DNA from: Streptomyces sp. Sge12
GTDB lineage: Bacteria > Actinomycetota > Actinomycetes > Streptomycetales > Streptomycetaceae
NCBI RefSeq assembly: GCF_002080455.1
Contig: NZ_CP020555.1
Span: forward strand, 124,001 to 188,000
DNA length: 64,000 nucleotides
Direction of reading: 5' to 3'
Shown: piece after piece, positions 8,563 to 18,097 of the stretch
How the letters are laid out: each line of letters starts with the position of its first letter
Position numbering within the stretch: the first letter of the stretch is position 1
Translations under genes and position numbers: made by a program
Notes under the pieces: generated by a model
Told to the model about the DNA's origin: nothing
The model's database searches: none
The model's input: only the letters and a program-made list of their open reading frames with translations

Positions 8563-8599
8563 GCGGCGGGGGCGGGGAGAGGGACCCCGCCCCCGCCGC
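8563..8599 (+). terminator. G+C-rich hairpin, terminator or attenuator
   Basis: A perfect 15-bp stem (8563-8577 with 8585-8599) with a 7-nt loop, followed by a T-rich run at about 8600-8610. It lies between the flavoprotein and SRPBCC genes, so it may lower expression of the downstream part of the operon. Confidence 0.65.
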
Positions 8600-8634
8600 T
8601 TCCTTGTTTTCCCGTATCCAGTGGAGGCTTCGGC

Positions 8635-9108
8635 ATGACGACGTACGACCTGATCGACGAGGCGGTGATCGACGCCCCGGCGGATGCCGTCTGGGACGCG
8701 CTCGTCGCGGAGTTCCGCGGGGCCCGCAAGTGGTGGGTGCCGGCCAACACGTTCACCGCGGTCTCCGGTGCCCCCGACGAGGTCGGCGGCCTGGTGGGCG
8801 TGACGGTGCACACCAAGGGTTCCGACAACGGGGGGCTGAAGCTGCGCTTCACCTCGCGGACGGTGGCGGTGGAGCCGGGGCGCCGGCTGGACATCGAGTA
8901 CGTGGAAGGGGTGTTCCGCGGTCCGAGCAGCTTCCGGCTGGAGCCGTTGGCGGACGGCCGTACCCGTATCTCGATGCATTTCACGGGCAGCCCGCACGGC
9001 TGGCTGAAGGTGCTGGCGAAGGTCGCGGACCTGGGTGCGGAGCATTCCAGGGGGACGCTGGCCGCGTTCGAGTCGTTGGGCCGGCAGCTGTCGGCGGTGC
9101 CGCGGTGA
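8635..9108 (+). CDS. SRPBCC (START-like) family protein
   Basis: A 157-residue single-domain helix-grip protein of the polyketide cyclase/SRPBCC superfamily. It begins with the typical DEAVIDAPADAVWDALV strand-helix and ends with a long amphipathic helix around ESLGRQLSAV. Members bind hydrophobic ligands in a deep pocket and can act as cyclases, dehydratases or carriers. No catalytic residue can be assigned. The stop overlaps the GTG of the next gene (GTGA). It could present a hydrophobic pathway intermediate to the coupled hydrolase, which is a guess from position. Confidence 0.75.
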   Translation: MTTYDLIDEAVIDAPADAVWDALVAEFRGARKWWVPANTFTAVSGAPDEVGGLVGVTVHTKGSDNGGLKLRFTSRTVAVEPGRRLDIEYVEGVFRGPSSFRLEPLADGRTRISMHFTGSPHGWLKVLAKVADLGAEHSRGTLAAFESLGRQLSAVPR

Positions 9109-9941
9109 GCGTGGCGGCGGTCCTCTCGCGCGAGCTGACGGTGCGCACCGACGACGGTGCGGCGCTGGAGGTGACGGTGCTGGCGCCGCTGGCGGGCACG
9201 CCCGCGGCCGCGGACGTGGTCCTGGTGCACGGCTGGGCGCACACCCGCCGGGTGTGGGGCACGGTCGCGGACCGGCTGATCCGGGCCGGGCACCGGGTGG
9301 TGTTGTACGACCAGCGCGGGCACGGCGCGTCCACGCTGGGCCGCACGCCGGTGTCGGTGGAGCGGCTGGCCGCGGACCTGTCGGCGGTCCTGGGTGAGAC
9401 GGACGCGCGGGAGGCGGTGGTCGTCGGGCATTCGGGCGGCGGGTTCGCGGCGCTGTCCTACGCGGCGACGTCGCCGTCGGCGGGCCGGCTGCGCGGGCTG
9501 GTGCTGCTGGGTACGGCGGGGCACGGGCAGGACACCCCGGACAGCGAGGTGAAGATGATGGGCAGTGCCGTCTTCTCCGCGGCGCTGCGCCGGCCGTGGC
9601 TGGGCCGCAAGCTGCTGGCTTCCACGATGGGCAAGGACGTGGATCCGGTGGTGCGGGACGTGAACCGGCAGTTGTTCTCGGCGGCGGTGCCCCGGGTGCG
9701 GGCGGAGTTCTTCCGCTGCACCCGTGGCTGGGACGTGCGTGAGGCGCTTGGGGGTTGCTCGGTGGCGGCGGTGGTCCTGCACGGGGAGGCCGACAAGGTG
9801 ATCGACATCGAGTTGGCGCGGGCTCTGGCGCAGGTGATGCCCGGTGCCCGGTTCGAGCAGGTCGCGGGTGCGGGGCACATGCTGCCGCTGGAGCGGCCGC
9901 TGCTGGCGGTCTCCGCGGCGATGGAGCTCGCCTCGCGATGA
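9105..9941 (+). CDS. Alpha/beta hydrolase
   Basis: A 278-residue alpha/beta-hydrolase-fold enzyme. The oxyanion-hole strand reads VLVHGWAHTRRVWG, the nucleophile elbow is GHSGGGFAA, the acid is in HGEADKVID, and the catalytic His is in GAGHMLPLE. This is a complete triad, suggesting an active esterase, lactonase or thioesterase. GTG at 9105 overlaps the SRPBCC stop and the stop overlaps the PPTase ATG, so the three are translationally coupled. Release of an acyl chain or opening of an ester made by the Baeyer-Villiger enzyme are both possible roles. Confidence 0.82.
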   Translation: MSVAAVLSRELTVRTDDGAALEVTVLAPLAGTPAAADVVLVHGWAHTRRVWGTVADRLIRAGHRVVLYDQRGHGASTLGRTPVSVERLAADLSAVLGETDAREAVVVGHSGGGFAALSYAATSPSAGRLRGLVLLGTAGHGQDTPDSEVKMMGSAVFSAALRRPWLGRKLLASTMGKDVDPVVRDVNRQLFSAAVPRVRAEFFRCTRGWDVREALGGCSVAAVVLHGEADKVIDIELARALAQVMPGARFEQVAGAGHMLPLERPLLAVSAAMELASR

Positions 9942-10603
9942 TCGAGGAACTCCTGCCTTCGGGCGTCACGTCTTCGGAAGCCTTCGACGACGCGGCGCCC
10001 GCTCCGCTTTTTCCGGCCGAGGCGGCGCTGATGGTGGGCCGCCGGGAGCGGCGGCGGCGTCAGTTCGCGACGGCGCGGGCGTGTGCCCGGCGGGCTCTGG
10101 CCGACCTCGGCCGGCAGCCGGTGGCCCTGCTGCCGGGCCCGGGCGGGGCCCCGCAGTGGCCGTCCGGGGTGGTCGGCAGCATCACCCACTGCGAGGGGTA
10201 CCGGGCGGCGGTCGCGGCGCCGCGGGCGGTGGTGGCGGCCCTGGGCATCGATGCGGAGCCGGCCGGGCCGCTCCCGCGGGGGGTCCTCGCCCTGATCACC
10301 TCGCCGGCCGAGCGCGCCCATCTGGCCGACCTGGCCGCCGCCGACAACTCGGTGCCCTGGGAGCGGGTGCTGTTCTCCGCGAAGGAGGCTGCGTACAAGG
10401 CGTGGTATCCGGCGACGGGCATCTGGCTGGGTTTCCGGGATGCGGCCTTGGTCCTCTCCCCCGCCGGTACGTTCACGGCGACGCTGCATCCGCCGGCGGG
10501 TGCGGCGTCGGTGGATCCGGTGTACGGGGGGCGGTGGCTGGCGGGGCGGGGTCTGGTGGTGACGGCGGTGGCGCGTCCGGTGCACGCCGGCGCCCGGGTC
10601 TGA
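9938..10603 (+). CDS. 4'-phosphopantetheinyl transferase, EntD/Sfp type
   Basis: A 221-residue PPTase with the three family motifs: VGSITHCEGY, LGIDAEP with the metal-binding Asp/Glu, and the FSAKEAAYKAWYP motif. It transfers 4'-phosphopantetheine from CoA to carrier-protein serines. The N-terminal RRRRQFATARACARRAL resembles EntD-type enzymes with broad carrier specificity. It is the last gene of the plus-strand operon and overlaps the hydrolase stop. It probably activates the ACP at 4062-4316 and could also serve the NRPS carriers at the right end of the window. A second, degenerate homologue lies at 21069-21911. Confidence 0.9.
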   Translation: MIEELLPSGVTSSEAFDDAAPAPLFPAEAALMVGRRERRRRQFATARACARRALADLGRQPVALLPGPGGAPQWPSGVVGSITHCEGYRAAVAAPRAVVAALGIDAEPAGPLPRGVLALITSPAERAHLADLAAADNSVPWERVLFSAKEAAYKAWYPATGIWLGFRDAALVLSPAGTFTATLHPPAGAASVDPVYGGRWLAGRGLVVTAVARPVHAGARV

Positions 10604-10663
10604 CCGGGGACTCCCCGGGGGCCGGCCGGCCTCCACCGGGCGGGGGTGGCCGGGTCGTTGCGG

Positions 10664-10714
10664 GTGCGGGTGGTTCAGGGGTGCGGGTGGTTCAGGGGTG
10701 CGGGTGGTTCAGGG
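10664..10714. repeat. 3 x 17-bp tandem repeat overlapping a stop codon
   Basis: Three copies of a unit beginning GTGCGGGTGG and containing TTCAGGG start at 10664, 10681 and 10698. The stop codon (TCA on this strand) of the AraC gene lies in the last copy, so the other copies repeat the 3' end of the gene downstream of its stop. Confidence 0.8.
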
Positions 10715-11707
10715 GGCGGGGAGGACGACGGTGCGGGGCGGTTGTGCGGCCTGGGGGGCGGTGGCGGGGGCTGCGCCGGTGCGGTACTCCTGGGGGCTGA
10801 TGCCGCGGACCCTTTTGAAGGCCGTGGAGAGGGCGAAGGCGGAGCTGTAGCCGACGCGGCGGGCGACGCCCGTGACGGTGGCGTCCGGTTCGCGCAGCAG
10901 GTCGGCGGCCAGGGCCAGGCGCCAGCCGGTCAGGTAGGCGACCGGGGGCTCGCCGACGACGTCGGTGAACCGGCGGGCCAGGGAGGCCCGTGAGACGCCG
11001 ACCTTGAGGGCGAGTTCTTCCACGGTCCAGCCGTGGAAGGGGTTCTCGTGGAGCAGCCGCAGGGCGGGGCCGACGACGGGGTCGCCCTGTGCGCGGTACC
11101 AGGCGGGGGCGCCGCTGTGGGGGGCGGCGAGCCAGGTCCGCAGGACGCCGATGAGCAGCAGGTCCAGGAGCCGGTCCAGGACGATCTCCTGGCCGGGTTC
11201 GTCCTTGGAGATCTCCGCGGTGAGGAGGGTGACCAGGGTGTTGTCGGCGGCTTCGGCGGGGCGGACCAGGATGGTCGGCAGTGCGGTCAGCAGGCGGCGG
11301 CCGATCTCGCTGGGTGCCTGGTAGGTGCCGCTGAGCATGATGGCGGAGCCGTCGTCCTGGAAGGCCTCGCCCCAGGTGCGCACGCCCAGGGCCATGGTGT
11401 CGGTGACGTCCTCGCCCTCGGTGGTGTTGCAGCGCTGTTCGGGGCCGACGGTGATCTGGACGGGGGTGTCGGGGGCGTCGGCGACGGTGTAGGGGTCGGG
11501 GCCGCGTACGACGGCGACGTCTCCGGGGCGGATGAGGACGGGGGTGGCGTGGTCGGGGAGCAGCCAGGCGTCGCCGTGGACCATGGTGACGACGGAGAGG
11601 GGGGCGCGGTCCTCGACGCGCAGGGACCAGGGCGGGTTGAGGACGGACTTGAGGAGGAAGGCCCCGCGGGCTTTGGGGCCTTCGAGGAGGCCGGTGAGCG
11701 TGTCCAT
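10709..11707 (-). CDS. AraC-family transcriptional regulator with cupin domain
   Basis: A 332-residue regulator with an N-terminal cupin-like ligand domain (about 1-180; LLPDHATPVLIRPGDVAVVRG is the core strand pair) and a C-terminal double helix-turn-helix (about 220-315; WTVEELALKVGVSRASLARRF and VTGVARRVGYSSAFALSTAFKR). This cupin_6 plus AraC architecture is common in actinobacteria and often controls neighbouring redox genes. It is convergent with the PPTase gene, and the next minus-strand gene lies 132 bp upstream. The ligand is unknown. A tandem repeat overlaps its stop codon. Confidence 0.87.
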   Translation of the reverse strand: MDTLTGLLEGPKARGAFLLKSVLNPPWSLRVEDRAPLSVVTMVHGDAWLLPDHATPVLIRPGDVAVVRGPDPYTVADAPDTPVQITVGPEQRCNTTEGEDVTDTMALGVRTWGEAFQDDGSAIMLSGTYQAPSEIGRRLLTALPTILVRPAEAADNTLVTLLTAEISKDEPGQEIVLDRLLDLLLIGVLRTWLAAPHSGAPAWYRAQGDPVVGPALRLLHENPFHGWTVEELALKVGVSRASLARRFTDVVGEPPVAYLTGWRLALAADLLREPDATVTGVARRVGYSSAFALSTAFKRVRGISPQEYRTGAAPATAPQAAQPPRTVVLPAP

Positions 11708-11839
11708 GTCCTCATCCTTTCGGACGGCGTGGCGAAGCGCCCGCTCTCCCGCGGGGGACGGAAAGAGAGCGGGCGCCGTTCGCGGGGTGGGGGGTGGGGC
11801 GGTGGCGGACGGACGGGCCGGTGGTGGGCCGGGGGTGTT

Positions 11840-12334
11840 CTAGGTGGCGGAGGCGCGGCCGTGCAGGGTCAGTGCGCGGCCGAGGGCGGCGAGGGCTGCG
11901 GTGCAGGCGAGGGTGCGGACGAGGTTGCCGGTGCTCCAGCGGCCGCCGAAGCGGGTGCGGGCGGTGCCGGCGTCGGCGCCGGCGCGGGCGAGCTGGTTGT
12001 TGAGGGGGATGTTGACGAGGGCGGTGACGGCCAGCGACAGTCCGTAGAGGGCGAAGGCGATCCAGCCCCAGCGGGCGGCGTCGGGGCGGCCGCCGCGCTG
12101 CTGCTGGGTGGCGGCGAGGCCGGTGGCGAGGAACGCGCCGAGGAAGAGCAGGCCGAACAGGCCGTTGTCGATGGCGTCGTTGATGTTGCGCATGGCGGTG
12201 ACGTAGGTGTGGTCGTCGCCGCGGCCGAGGCCGGGCATCACCGAGATGTCGAAGGCGAAGTAGAGGCCGGCCATGAGGCCGGTGCCCACGGTCGCGGCGA
12301 CCAGGGTCACCGATTGGGTGCTCGTGCCGGTCAC
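11840..12334 (-). CDS. DUF1772 family membrane protein
   Basis: A 164-residue integral membrane protein with four predicted hydrophobic segments (about 8-30, 57-77, 93-113 and 141-160). The pattern AGLYFAFDISVMPGL, INDAIDNGLFG and VNIPLNNQLA is characteristic of DUF1772 (anthrone-oxygenase-related). Some DUF1772 relatives near polyketide clusters act as anthrone oxygenases, but most have unknown function. GTG at 12334 overlaps the stop of the hemerythrin gene, so the two are co-translated. Confidence 0.75.
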   Translation of the reverse strand: MTGTSTQSVTLVAATVGTGLMAGLYFAFDISVMPGLGRGDDHTYVTAMRNINDAIDNGLFGLLFLGAFLATGLAATQQQRGGRPDAARWGWIAFALYGLSLAVTALVNIPLNNQLARAGADAGTARTRFGGRWSTGNLVRTLACTAALAALGRALTLHGRASAT

Positions 12335-12966
12335 TTCAGGATCCCCTTCAGGGTGCGGGTGTAGCGCCGTTGCAGGAGGGTGGAGCCGATCAGGCGGACC
12401 GGTGGCGGGATGGTCGCGGCGACGTGGGCGACGGAGCGGCGGGGGGCCTGGTCGAACATCCAGGGCTGCAGGTGGGTCATGACGCGCATCGGGGCGCTGG
12501 AGACGACTTTGCGTTCCTCGGCCAGGTAGGCGCGCTCTCCGAGGCGTTCGAAGACGGGGAAGACGATGCGTTCCTCGTCGCGGAGGTGGTCGCGCAGGAC
12601 GCCTTCGAAGGTCTGGGCGGCGCGGACGAGGCCGTCGCCGCGGTGGGCGATGGCGGTGGAGACGGCGTGCATCGCGGCGTCGAGTTCCTCGTGGTCGTCG
12701 TGGAGTTCGCGGGCCTGGGCGTCGAAGTCGGGGTCGCGGTGGCGCAGTCCGGGCCACAGGACGTCGTCCTCGCTGGTGTGGTGCCATTCGATGGTTTCGC
12801 GCAGTTGCTGCCACCAGGGGGTTCCGGCGCCGTTCCACGCCGGGGCGGCGGTGCGCAGGCGCCCTGCGTCGCGGCGCATGGCGATGTGCATCAGGGCGAA
12901 TCCGTGGAAGTACGGGGGGAGGGTGTCGAGTCCGTTTTCGCTGGAGTACGTCCGGGGCGTGGGCAA
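12331..12966 (-). CDS. Hemerythrin-like domain protein
   Basis: A 211-residue protein with a four-helix hemerythrin HHE domain. Candidate iron ligands are the His/Glu pattern in LMHIAMRRD, WHHTSEDDVLWP, HDDHEELD and HLRDEERIVFP. Such proteins bind oxygen or sense redox stress through a di-iron centre. The start was placed at TTG (12966), 5 nt after a perfect AGGAGG; an upstream ATG would put that ribosome site inside the gene. It shares a four-base overlap with the DUF1772 gene. Confidence 0.78.
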   Translation of the reverse strand: MPTPRTYSSENGLDTLPPYFHGFALMHIAMRRDAGRLRTAAPAWNGAGTPWWQQLRETIEWHHTSEDDVLWPGLRHRDPDFDAQARELHDDHEELDAAMHAVSTAIAHRGDGLVRAAQTFEGVLRDHLRDEERIVFPVFERLGERAYLAEERKVVSSAPMRVMTHLQPWMFDQAPRRSVAHVAATIPPPVRLIGSTLLQRRYTRTLKGILK

Positions 12967-13071
12967 GGGAACCTCCTGTGCCCCGAGTACCGGGCGGCGG
13001 CCGTACCAGAGTCGCCGCCCGGTCAAGGAGCGAAAGGGATGGAGCCGGTGGTGAGTGGTGTGCCGGTGGGG

Positions 13072-13899
13072 TCAGGCGTTCCAGACTCCGGTGGCCGCGG
13101 CCTCGCGGGCGAAGTCGGCGAAGTCCTTGGGCGGCCGGCCCAGGGCTTCTTCGACGCCGTGCACCAGGTGGGCGTTGCGGCCGTCGAGGATCATGGTGAA
13201 GAGGTCGGCGAACTCCTCGGGGAGGCCGTTCTCGCGCAGGACGGCGCGGTATTCCTCGTTGGTGACGGAGATGTACTTGATGTCGCGGCCGGTGGCCTTG
13301 GACAGTTCGGCGGCGACGTCGCTGTAGCTGAGCAGGCGCGGGCCGGACAGTTCGTAGGTCTTGCCGATGTGCTTGTCGTCGGTGAGGGCGGCGACCACGA
13401 CGTCGGCGATGTCGTCGGCGTCGACGAAGGCCTCGACGGCGTCGCCGGTGGGCAGGGCGATCTCGCCGGCCAGGACGGGCTCGAGGAAGAAGCTCTCGTT
13501 GAAGTTCTGGTTGAACCAGCTGGAGCGGACGATGGTCCAGTCGGCGCCGGAGGCCTTGAGGTTGTTCTCGCTGACCTCGGCGGCCTCCTCCCCGCGGCCG
13601 GACAGGAGCACCAGGCGGCGGGCGCCGTGGGCGACGGCGACCTTGGAGAATTCGGCGACCTGTTCGGCGGCGCCGGGGAAGGCGAGGTCGGGGTAGTAGG
13701 TGACGTAAACCCGGTCGACGCCTTCGAGGGCCGGTACCCAGGTGGCGGGCTCGTGCCAGTCGAAGGCGGGCGTGCCGCTGCGGGAGCCGATACGGACCTG
13801 GCGGCCCTGGGCGGTGAGCTTCTCGGCGACGCGTCGGCCGGTCTTGCCGTGACCGCCGATGACGAGGGTGATCTGCGTGTTCTGCGCGTTCTGAGTCAT
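13072..13899 (-). CDS. NmrA-like NAD(P)-binding protein
   Basis: A 275-residue atypical SDR. TLVIGGHGKTGRRVAEKL is the N-terminal nucleotide-binding motif, and RRLVLLSGRGEEAAEV and IVRSSWFNQNF are typical of the NmrA/NAD(P)H azoreductase group. These proteins act as NADP-dependent reductases or redox sensors. The ATG at 13899 lacks a good ribosome site, so a leaderless transcript or a different start is possible. It is divergent from the adenylation-like gene. A 12-bp palindrome (13917-13928) sits just upstream. Confidence 0.78.
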   Translation of the reverse strand: MTQNAQNTQITLVIGGHGKTGRRVAEKLTAQGRQVRIGSRSGTPAFDWHEPATWVPALEGVDRVYVTYYPDLAFPGAAEQVAEFSKVAVAHGARRLVLLSGRGEEAAEVSENNLKASGADWTIVRSSWFNQNFNESFFLEPVLAGEIALPTGDAVEAFVDADDIADVVVAALTDDKHIGKTYELSGPRLLSYSDVAAELSKATGRDIKYISVTNEEYRAVLRENGLPEEFADLFTMILDGRNAHLVHGVEEALGRPPKDFADFAREAAATGVWNA

Positions 13900-13916
13900 G
13901 AGTACAGTCAAGTCCA

Positions 13917-14171
13917 GTCTCGCGAGACGGGCCATAGCCGCAAAGCTCAGTTCCATATGCGTGCGTCTACGGGTGGTGGCCCGGGGCGCGGTGGTGAGCG
14001 GGCGGCTTCGGCATGAGCGCGAGAATCGTAGGCATGGCCGCGGGGGGCGGGCCAGGGCGGCCCGAGTGGTTGTGGACGGGTTGTGGAGCCTTCTTCGAGC
14101 GGGTCTCGAGCGGTCCTGGGCGGGGCCGGGGGCCGGTGGTGTGCGGCGGGACTTGAGCGGTTCTCATGCGG
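13917..14171. promoter_or_regulatory. Divergent promoter with palindrome and TCGAGCGG SARP-like repeats
   Basis: GTCTCGCGAGAC (13917-13928) is a perfect palindrome near the NmrA-like gene. TCGAGCGG starts at 14095 and 14106, with TGGGCGG at 14117, and TTGAGCGG at 14153 with TCATGCGG at 14164; spacing within each set is 11 bp. TCGAG-type heptamers are classic SARP sites. They lie 50-130 bp before the adenylation-like gene. Nothing coding was found in this 322-bp gap. Confidence 0.55.
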
Positions 14172-14221
14172 CGGCGGGCAGCATCTGCGGTGTTGATTGG
14201 ACCCCGCTGCTGGGAGGCCGC

Positions 14222-15214
14222 ATGAACGCCGTTCCGGATCATCCGGAGCTCGACCGGTTGTCCGCCGATGTGGCCGGGCTGCTCGGACGGGTCGGGCTCG
14301 ATCCGTCGGGCGGGCGGCCGGTGCGCCGGGACCGCATCGACGTCCGTTTCGCGGCGATGGCCGCTCGTCATCCGGGCCGTGTGGCCGTGCGGGACGGGCA
14401 GGCGCAGGCGACGTATCTGGAACTGGAGTGGCTGGCGGACGAGATCGCGCGGCGGCTGTCGGGGCGTGCGGGCCCGGGGTCGGCCGTGGCGGTGCGGGCC
14501 CGGCGTTCGTGTCTGACGGCGGGCGCCGTGGTGGGTGTGCTGCGGGCGGGGGCGGCGGTGCTGCCGCTGGAGCCCGGGCACAGTGCGGGTCTGCAGGAGT
14601 TCTTGATGCGTGACGCCGGGGTGTGGGTGGTGGTCTCGGACTGCGGGCTGCTGGGCGGTGAGATCCCGGTGGTCAAGACGGGCCGGTTCGTCATCGCGGT
14701 GCGGCCTCCGCTTGCGGTGCGCCGGGAGGTGGCGCCGGGGACGGCGTTCATGGCGCTGCCGGCGGGCGGGGATCCGGGGCGGGCCCTGGCGGTGCGGCCG
14801 CTGCCTCACGCGGATGTCCTGGCGTGGGTGGACGGTTGTGTCCCGATGCTGGGGGCGGGGCTGGACGATGTGTGGACCTGGTTCCACTCGCTGAGCCTGG
14901 ACCTGGGGATGCGGGAGATGTGGGGGCCGCTGCTGTCGGGGGGCCGTGCGGTGGTCGTGGACGGGGACACGGCGTGCGACCCGCGGGCGTTCGCCCGGCT
15001 GCTGGCCCGTCAGGAGGTGACGGTGGTGGCGCAGTTGCCGTCGGCGCTGGCGCGCCTGGGTGCGGCGGCCCGCGGGACGGTGCTGCCGGCGCTGCGGCAC
15101 GTACTGCTGTCGGACGAGCCGGTGGACATGGGCGTGCCGGCGGCCTGGCGGTCGGCGGGGATCGCCCCGCACGCGATGACCTGGGACGTGTCGGGGTCGC
15201 CGAAGGTGTTGTGA
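14222..15214 (+). CDS. Truncated, probably inactive adenylation-domain protein
   Basis: A 330-residue protein related to the N-terminal subdomain of NRPS adenylation enzymes. Recognisable segments are YLELEWLADEIARRL (core A1 region), AGAVVGVLRAGAAVLPLEPG (A2), FHSLSLDLGMREMWGPLLSGG (A4 region) and VTVVAQLPSALARL. The phosphate-binding A3 loop, normally TSGSTGxPKG, is replaced by LPAGGDPGR, and the protein ends before A5, so the ATP-binding half and the carrier domain are absent. The open reading frame is clean and has a GGGAGG ribosome site, so it may be kept as a non-catalytic binding protein. It ends at a strong terminator. SARP-like repeats lie upstream. Confidence 0.65.
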   Translation: MNAVPDHPELDRLSADVAGLLGRVGLDPSGGRPVRRDRIDVRFAAMAARHPGRVAVRDGQAQATYLELEWLADEIARRLSGRAGPGSAVAVRARRSCLTAGAVVGVLRAGAAVLPLEPGHSAGLQEFLMRDAGVWVVVSDCGLLGGEIPVVKTGRFVIAVRPPLAVRREVAPGTAFMALPAGGDPGRALAVRPLPHADVLAWVDGCVPMLGAGLDDVWTWFHSLSLDLGMREMWGPLLSGGRAVVVDGDTACDPRAFARLLARQEVTVVAQLPSALARLGAAARGTVLPALRHVLLSDEPVDMGVPAAWRSAGIAPHAMTWDVSGSPKVL

Positions 15215-15232
15215 GGCGGCCCAAGTGGTCGT

Positions 15233-15271
15233 GGCAGGGCCCCCGGACGGTGACCGTCCGGGGGCCCTGCC
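15233..15271. terminator. Perfect 18-bp-stem hairpin between convergent genes
   Basis: Arms 15233-15250 and 15254-15271 are perfectly complementary around a 3-nt loop. It lies 18 bp after the adenylation-like gene and 55 bp after the convergent ketoreductase, so it can stop both. Confidence 0.8.
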
Positions 15272-15289
15272 GTGCGTGTGGGGGTGGGG

Positions 15290-15330
15290 GTGGGTCAGGT
15301 GGGGGGTGGGTCAGGTGGGGGGTGGGTCAG
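15290..15330. repeat. 2.5 x 16-bp tandem repeat overlapping a stop codon
   Basis: The unit GTGGGTCAGGTGGGGG starts at 15290 and 15306, with a partial copy at 15322. The ketoreductase stop (TCA at 15327-15329) lies in the partial copy, the same layout as at 10664-10714. Confidence 0.75.
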
Positions 15331-16133
15331 AAGTTGCCCAGTCCGCCGCACACGTTGAGGGCCTGGGCGGTGATGGAGGCGGCCAGGTCGGTGGTCAGGT
15401 AGCCGACCAGGCCGGCGACTTCCTGGGGGGTGGAGTAGCGGCCGAGGGGGATCTTCGACTCGAGTTGTTCCTGGACGTAGTCCTCGGTGGTGTCCCAGAC
15501 CTGGGCGTAGCCGGTGCGGACGCGGGCGGCCATGGGGGTTTCCACGTAGCCGGGGCAGACCGCGTTGACGGTGGTGCCGGTGGGGGCGAGTTCTTTGCCG
15601 AGGGCTTTGGTGAAGCCGACGACGGCGTGTTTGGAGGCGGAGTAGGGGGCGCCGAGGAGGACGCCCTGTTTGCCCGCGGTGGAGGCGATGTTGATGATGC
15701 GGCCCCAGGGTTCGGCGCCGAGGCCGCCGCTGGTGAGGACCTCACGGGTGAGGAGGAAGACGCTGTTGAGGTTGGTGTCGATGACGTCGTGCCACAGTTC
15801 GTCGGTGATGTGGGCGGTGGCGCCGCCGCCGCTGCGGCCCGCGTTGTTGACCAGGATGCTGACGGGTGCGCCGTAGGCGGCGACGGCCGCGGCGACCAGG
15901 TCCTGGACGGCCGTGCGGTCGCGGACGTCGGCGGCGGTGCCCTGGACGGACAGTCCTTCGGCCTGGAGGTCGGCGACGGTCTGTTTGACCTTGACCTCGG
16001 TGCGGGCGCAGACGAACACGCGGTGTCCGCGGGCGGCCAGGTCCCGGGCGACGGCCAGTCCGATGCCGCTGGTGGCTCCGGTGACCAGGGCCACGGGCCG
16101 TTCGGGGGCCTTGTCCATCGCCTTCGCCGTCAT
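15327..16133 (-). CDS. ActIII-type polyketide C-9 ketoreductase
   Basis: A 268-residue SDR that matches the type II polyketide ketoreductase group closely. It has the NADPH motif TGATSGIG, VCARTEVKVKQTVADLQAEG, NNAGRSGGGATAHITDELW, the catalytic IASTAGKQG serine region, YSASKHAVVGFTKALG, and the C-terminal LNVCGGLGNF. ActIII-type enzymes reduce the C-9 carbonyl of a nascent aromatic polyketide. GGAGG precedes the ATG by 8 nt. No ketosynthase alpha/beta pair is present in the window, so this is an orphan here; an aromatase/cyclase lies 5.8 kb away at 21932-22921. The partners may lie left of the window, or the gene may act on a different substrate. Confidence 0.85.
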   Translation of the reverse strand: MTAKAMDKAPERPVALVTGATSGIGLAVARDLAARGHRVFVCARTEVKVKQTVADLQAEGLSVQGTAADVRDRTAVQDLVAAAVAAYGAPVSILVNNAGRSGGGATAHITDELWHDVIDTNLNSVFLLTREVLTSGGLGAEPWGRIINIASTAGKQGVLLGAPYSASKHAVVGFTKALGKELAPTGTTVNAVCPGYVETPMAARVRTGYAQVWDTTEDYVQEQLESKIPLGRYSTPQEVAGLVGYLTTDLAASITAQALNVCGGLGNF

Positions 16134-16264
16134 TCTCGTCCCTCCGTCACTCGACTCTGCCGGTTGCAGCGTGGCGCAGGGAACTCGTGGCGCGGCGGAA
16201 GGGGGATGGAGGCGGCCCCCGGCCCCCCGGGCGGGGGGTGGTCGGGCGGGCGGGGGTGGCGTGT

Positions 16265-16485
16265 TCAGTGGGGCCGCCAGCTGCCGGCGCGGTGGGGGCG
16301 GCCGGGCGGGTGGCGGTCCCAGGCGGCGGGGGCGGGGGGCGGCGGGGGTGGTGCGGGGGGTTCGGCGCGGCCGAGCAGGAGGGCGGTCAGGACGGCGAGG
16401 ACGGCGGCGGTCTCATCCGCGTCGGGGTGTCCGCGGTGGATCCGCCAGGTCTGCGGGGCGCGGGGGCCGGCCGCTTCGGGGGCGG

Positions 16486-16489
<4 letters not shown>
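16265..16489 (-). CDS. accE: Acyl-CoA carboxylase epsilon subunit
   Basis: A 74-residue small protein starting with an ATG that overlaps the accB stop (ATGA). The helix WRIHRGHPDADETAAVLAVLTALL is the conserved epsilon-subunit core, followed by a proline/alanine linker and a short tail with AAWDRHPP and a C-terminal SWRPH. Epsilon subunits stabilise the beta-alpha complex of actinobacterial acyl-CoA carboxylases. Its small size and position after accB support the call. Confidence 0.75.
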
Positions 16490-18060
<1,571 letters not shown>

Positions 18061-18097
18061 GTGGCTCCTCCTGGTGGGGCGGTGGCGGGTCGGTGGC

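Noticed and set aside
6723..9878. A 1051-residue open frame on the minus strand
   Set aside because: It is the antisense shadow of the flavoprotein, SRPBCC and hydrolase genes, which have clear domains, ribosome sites and overlaps on the plus strand.
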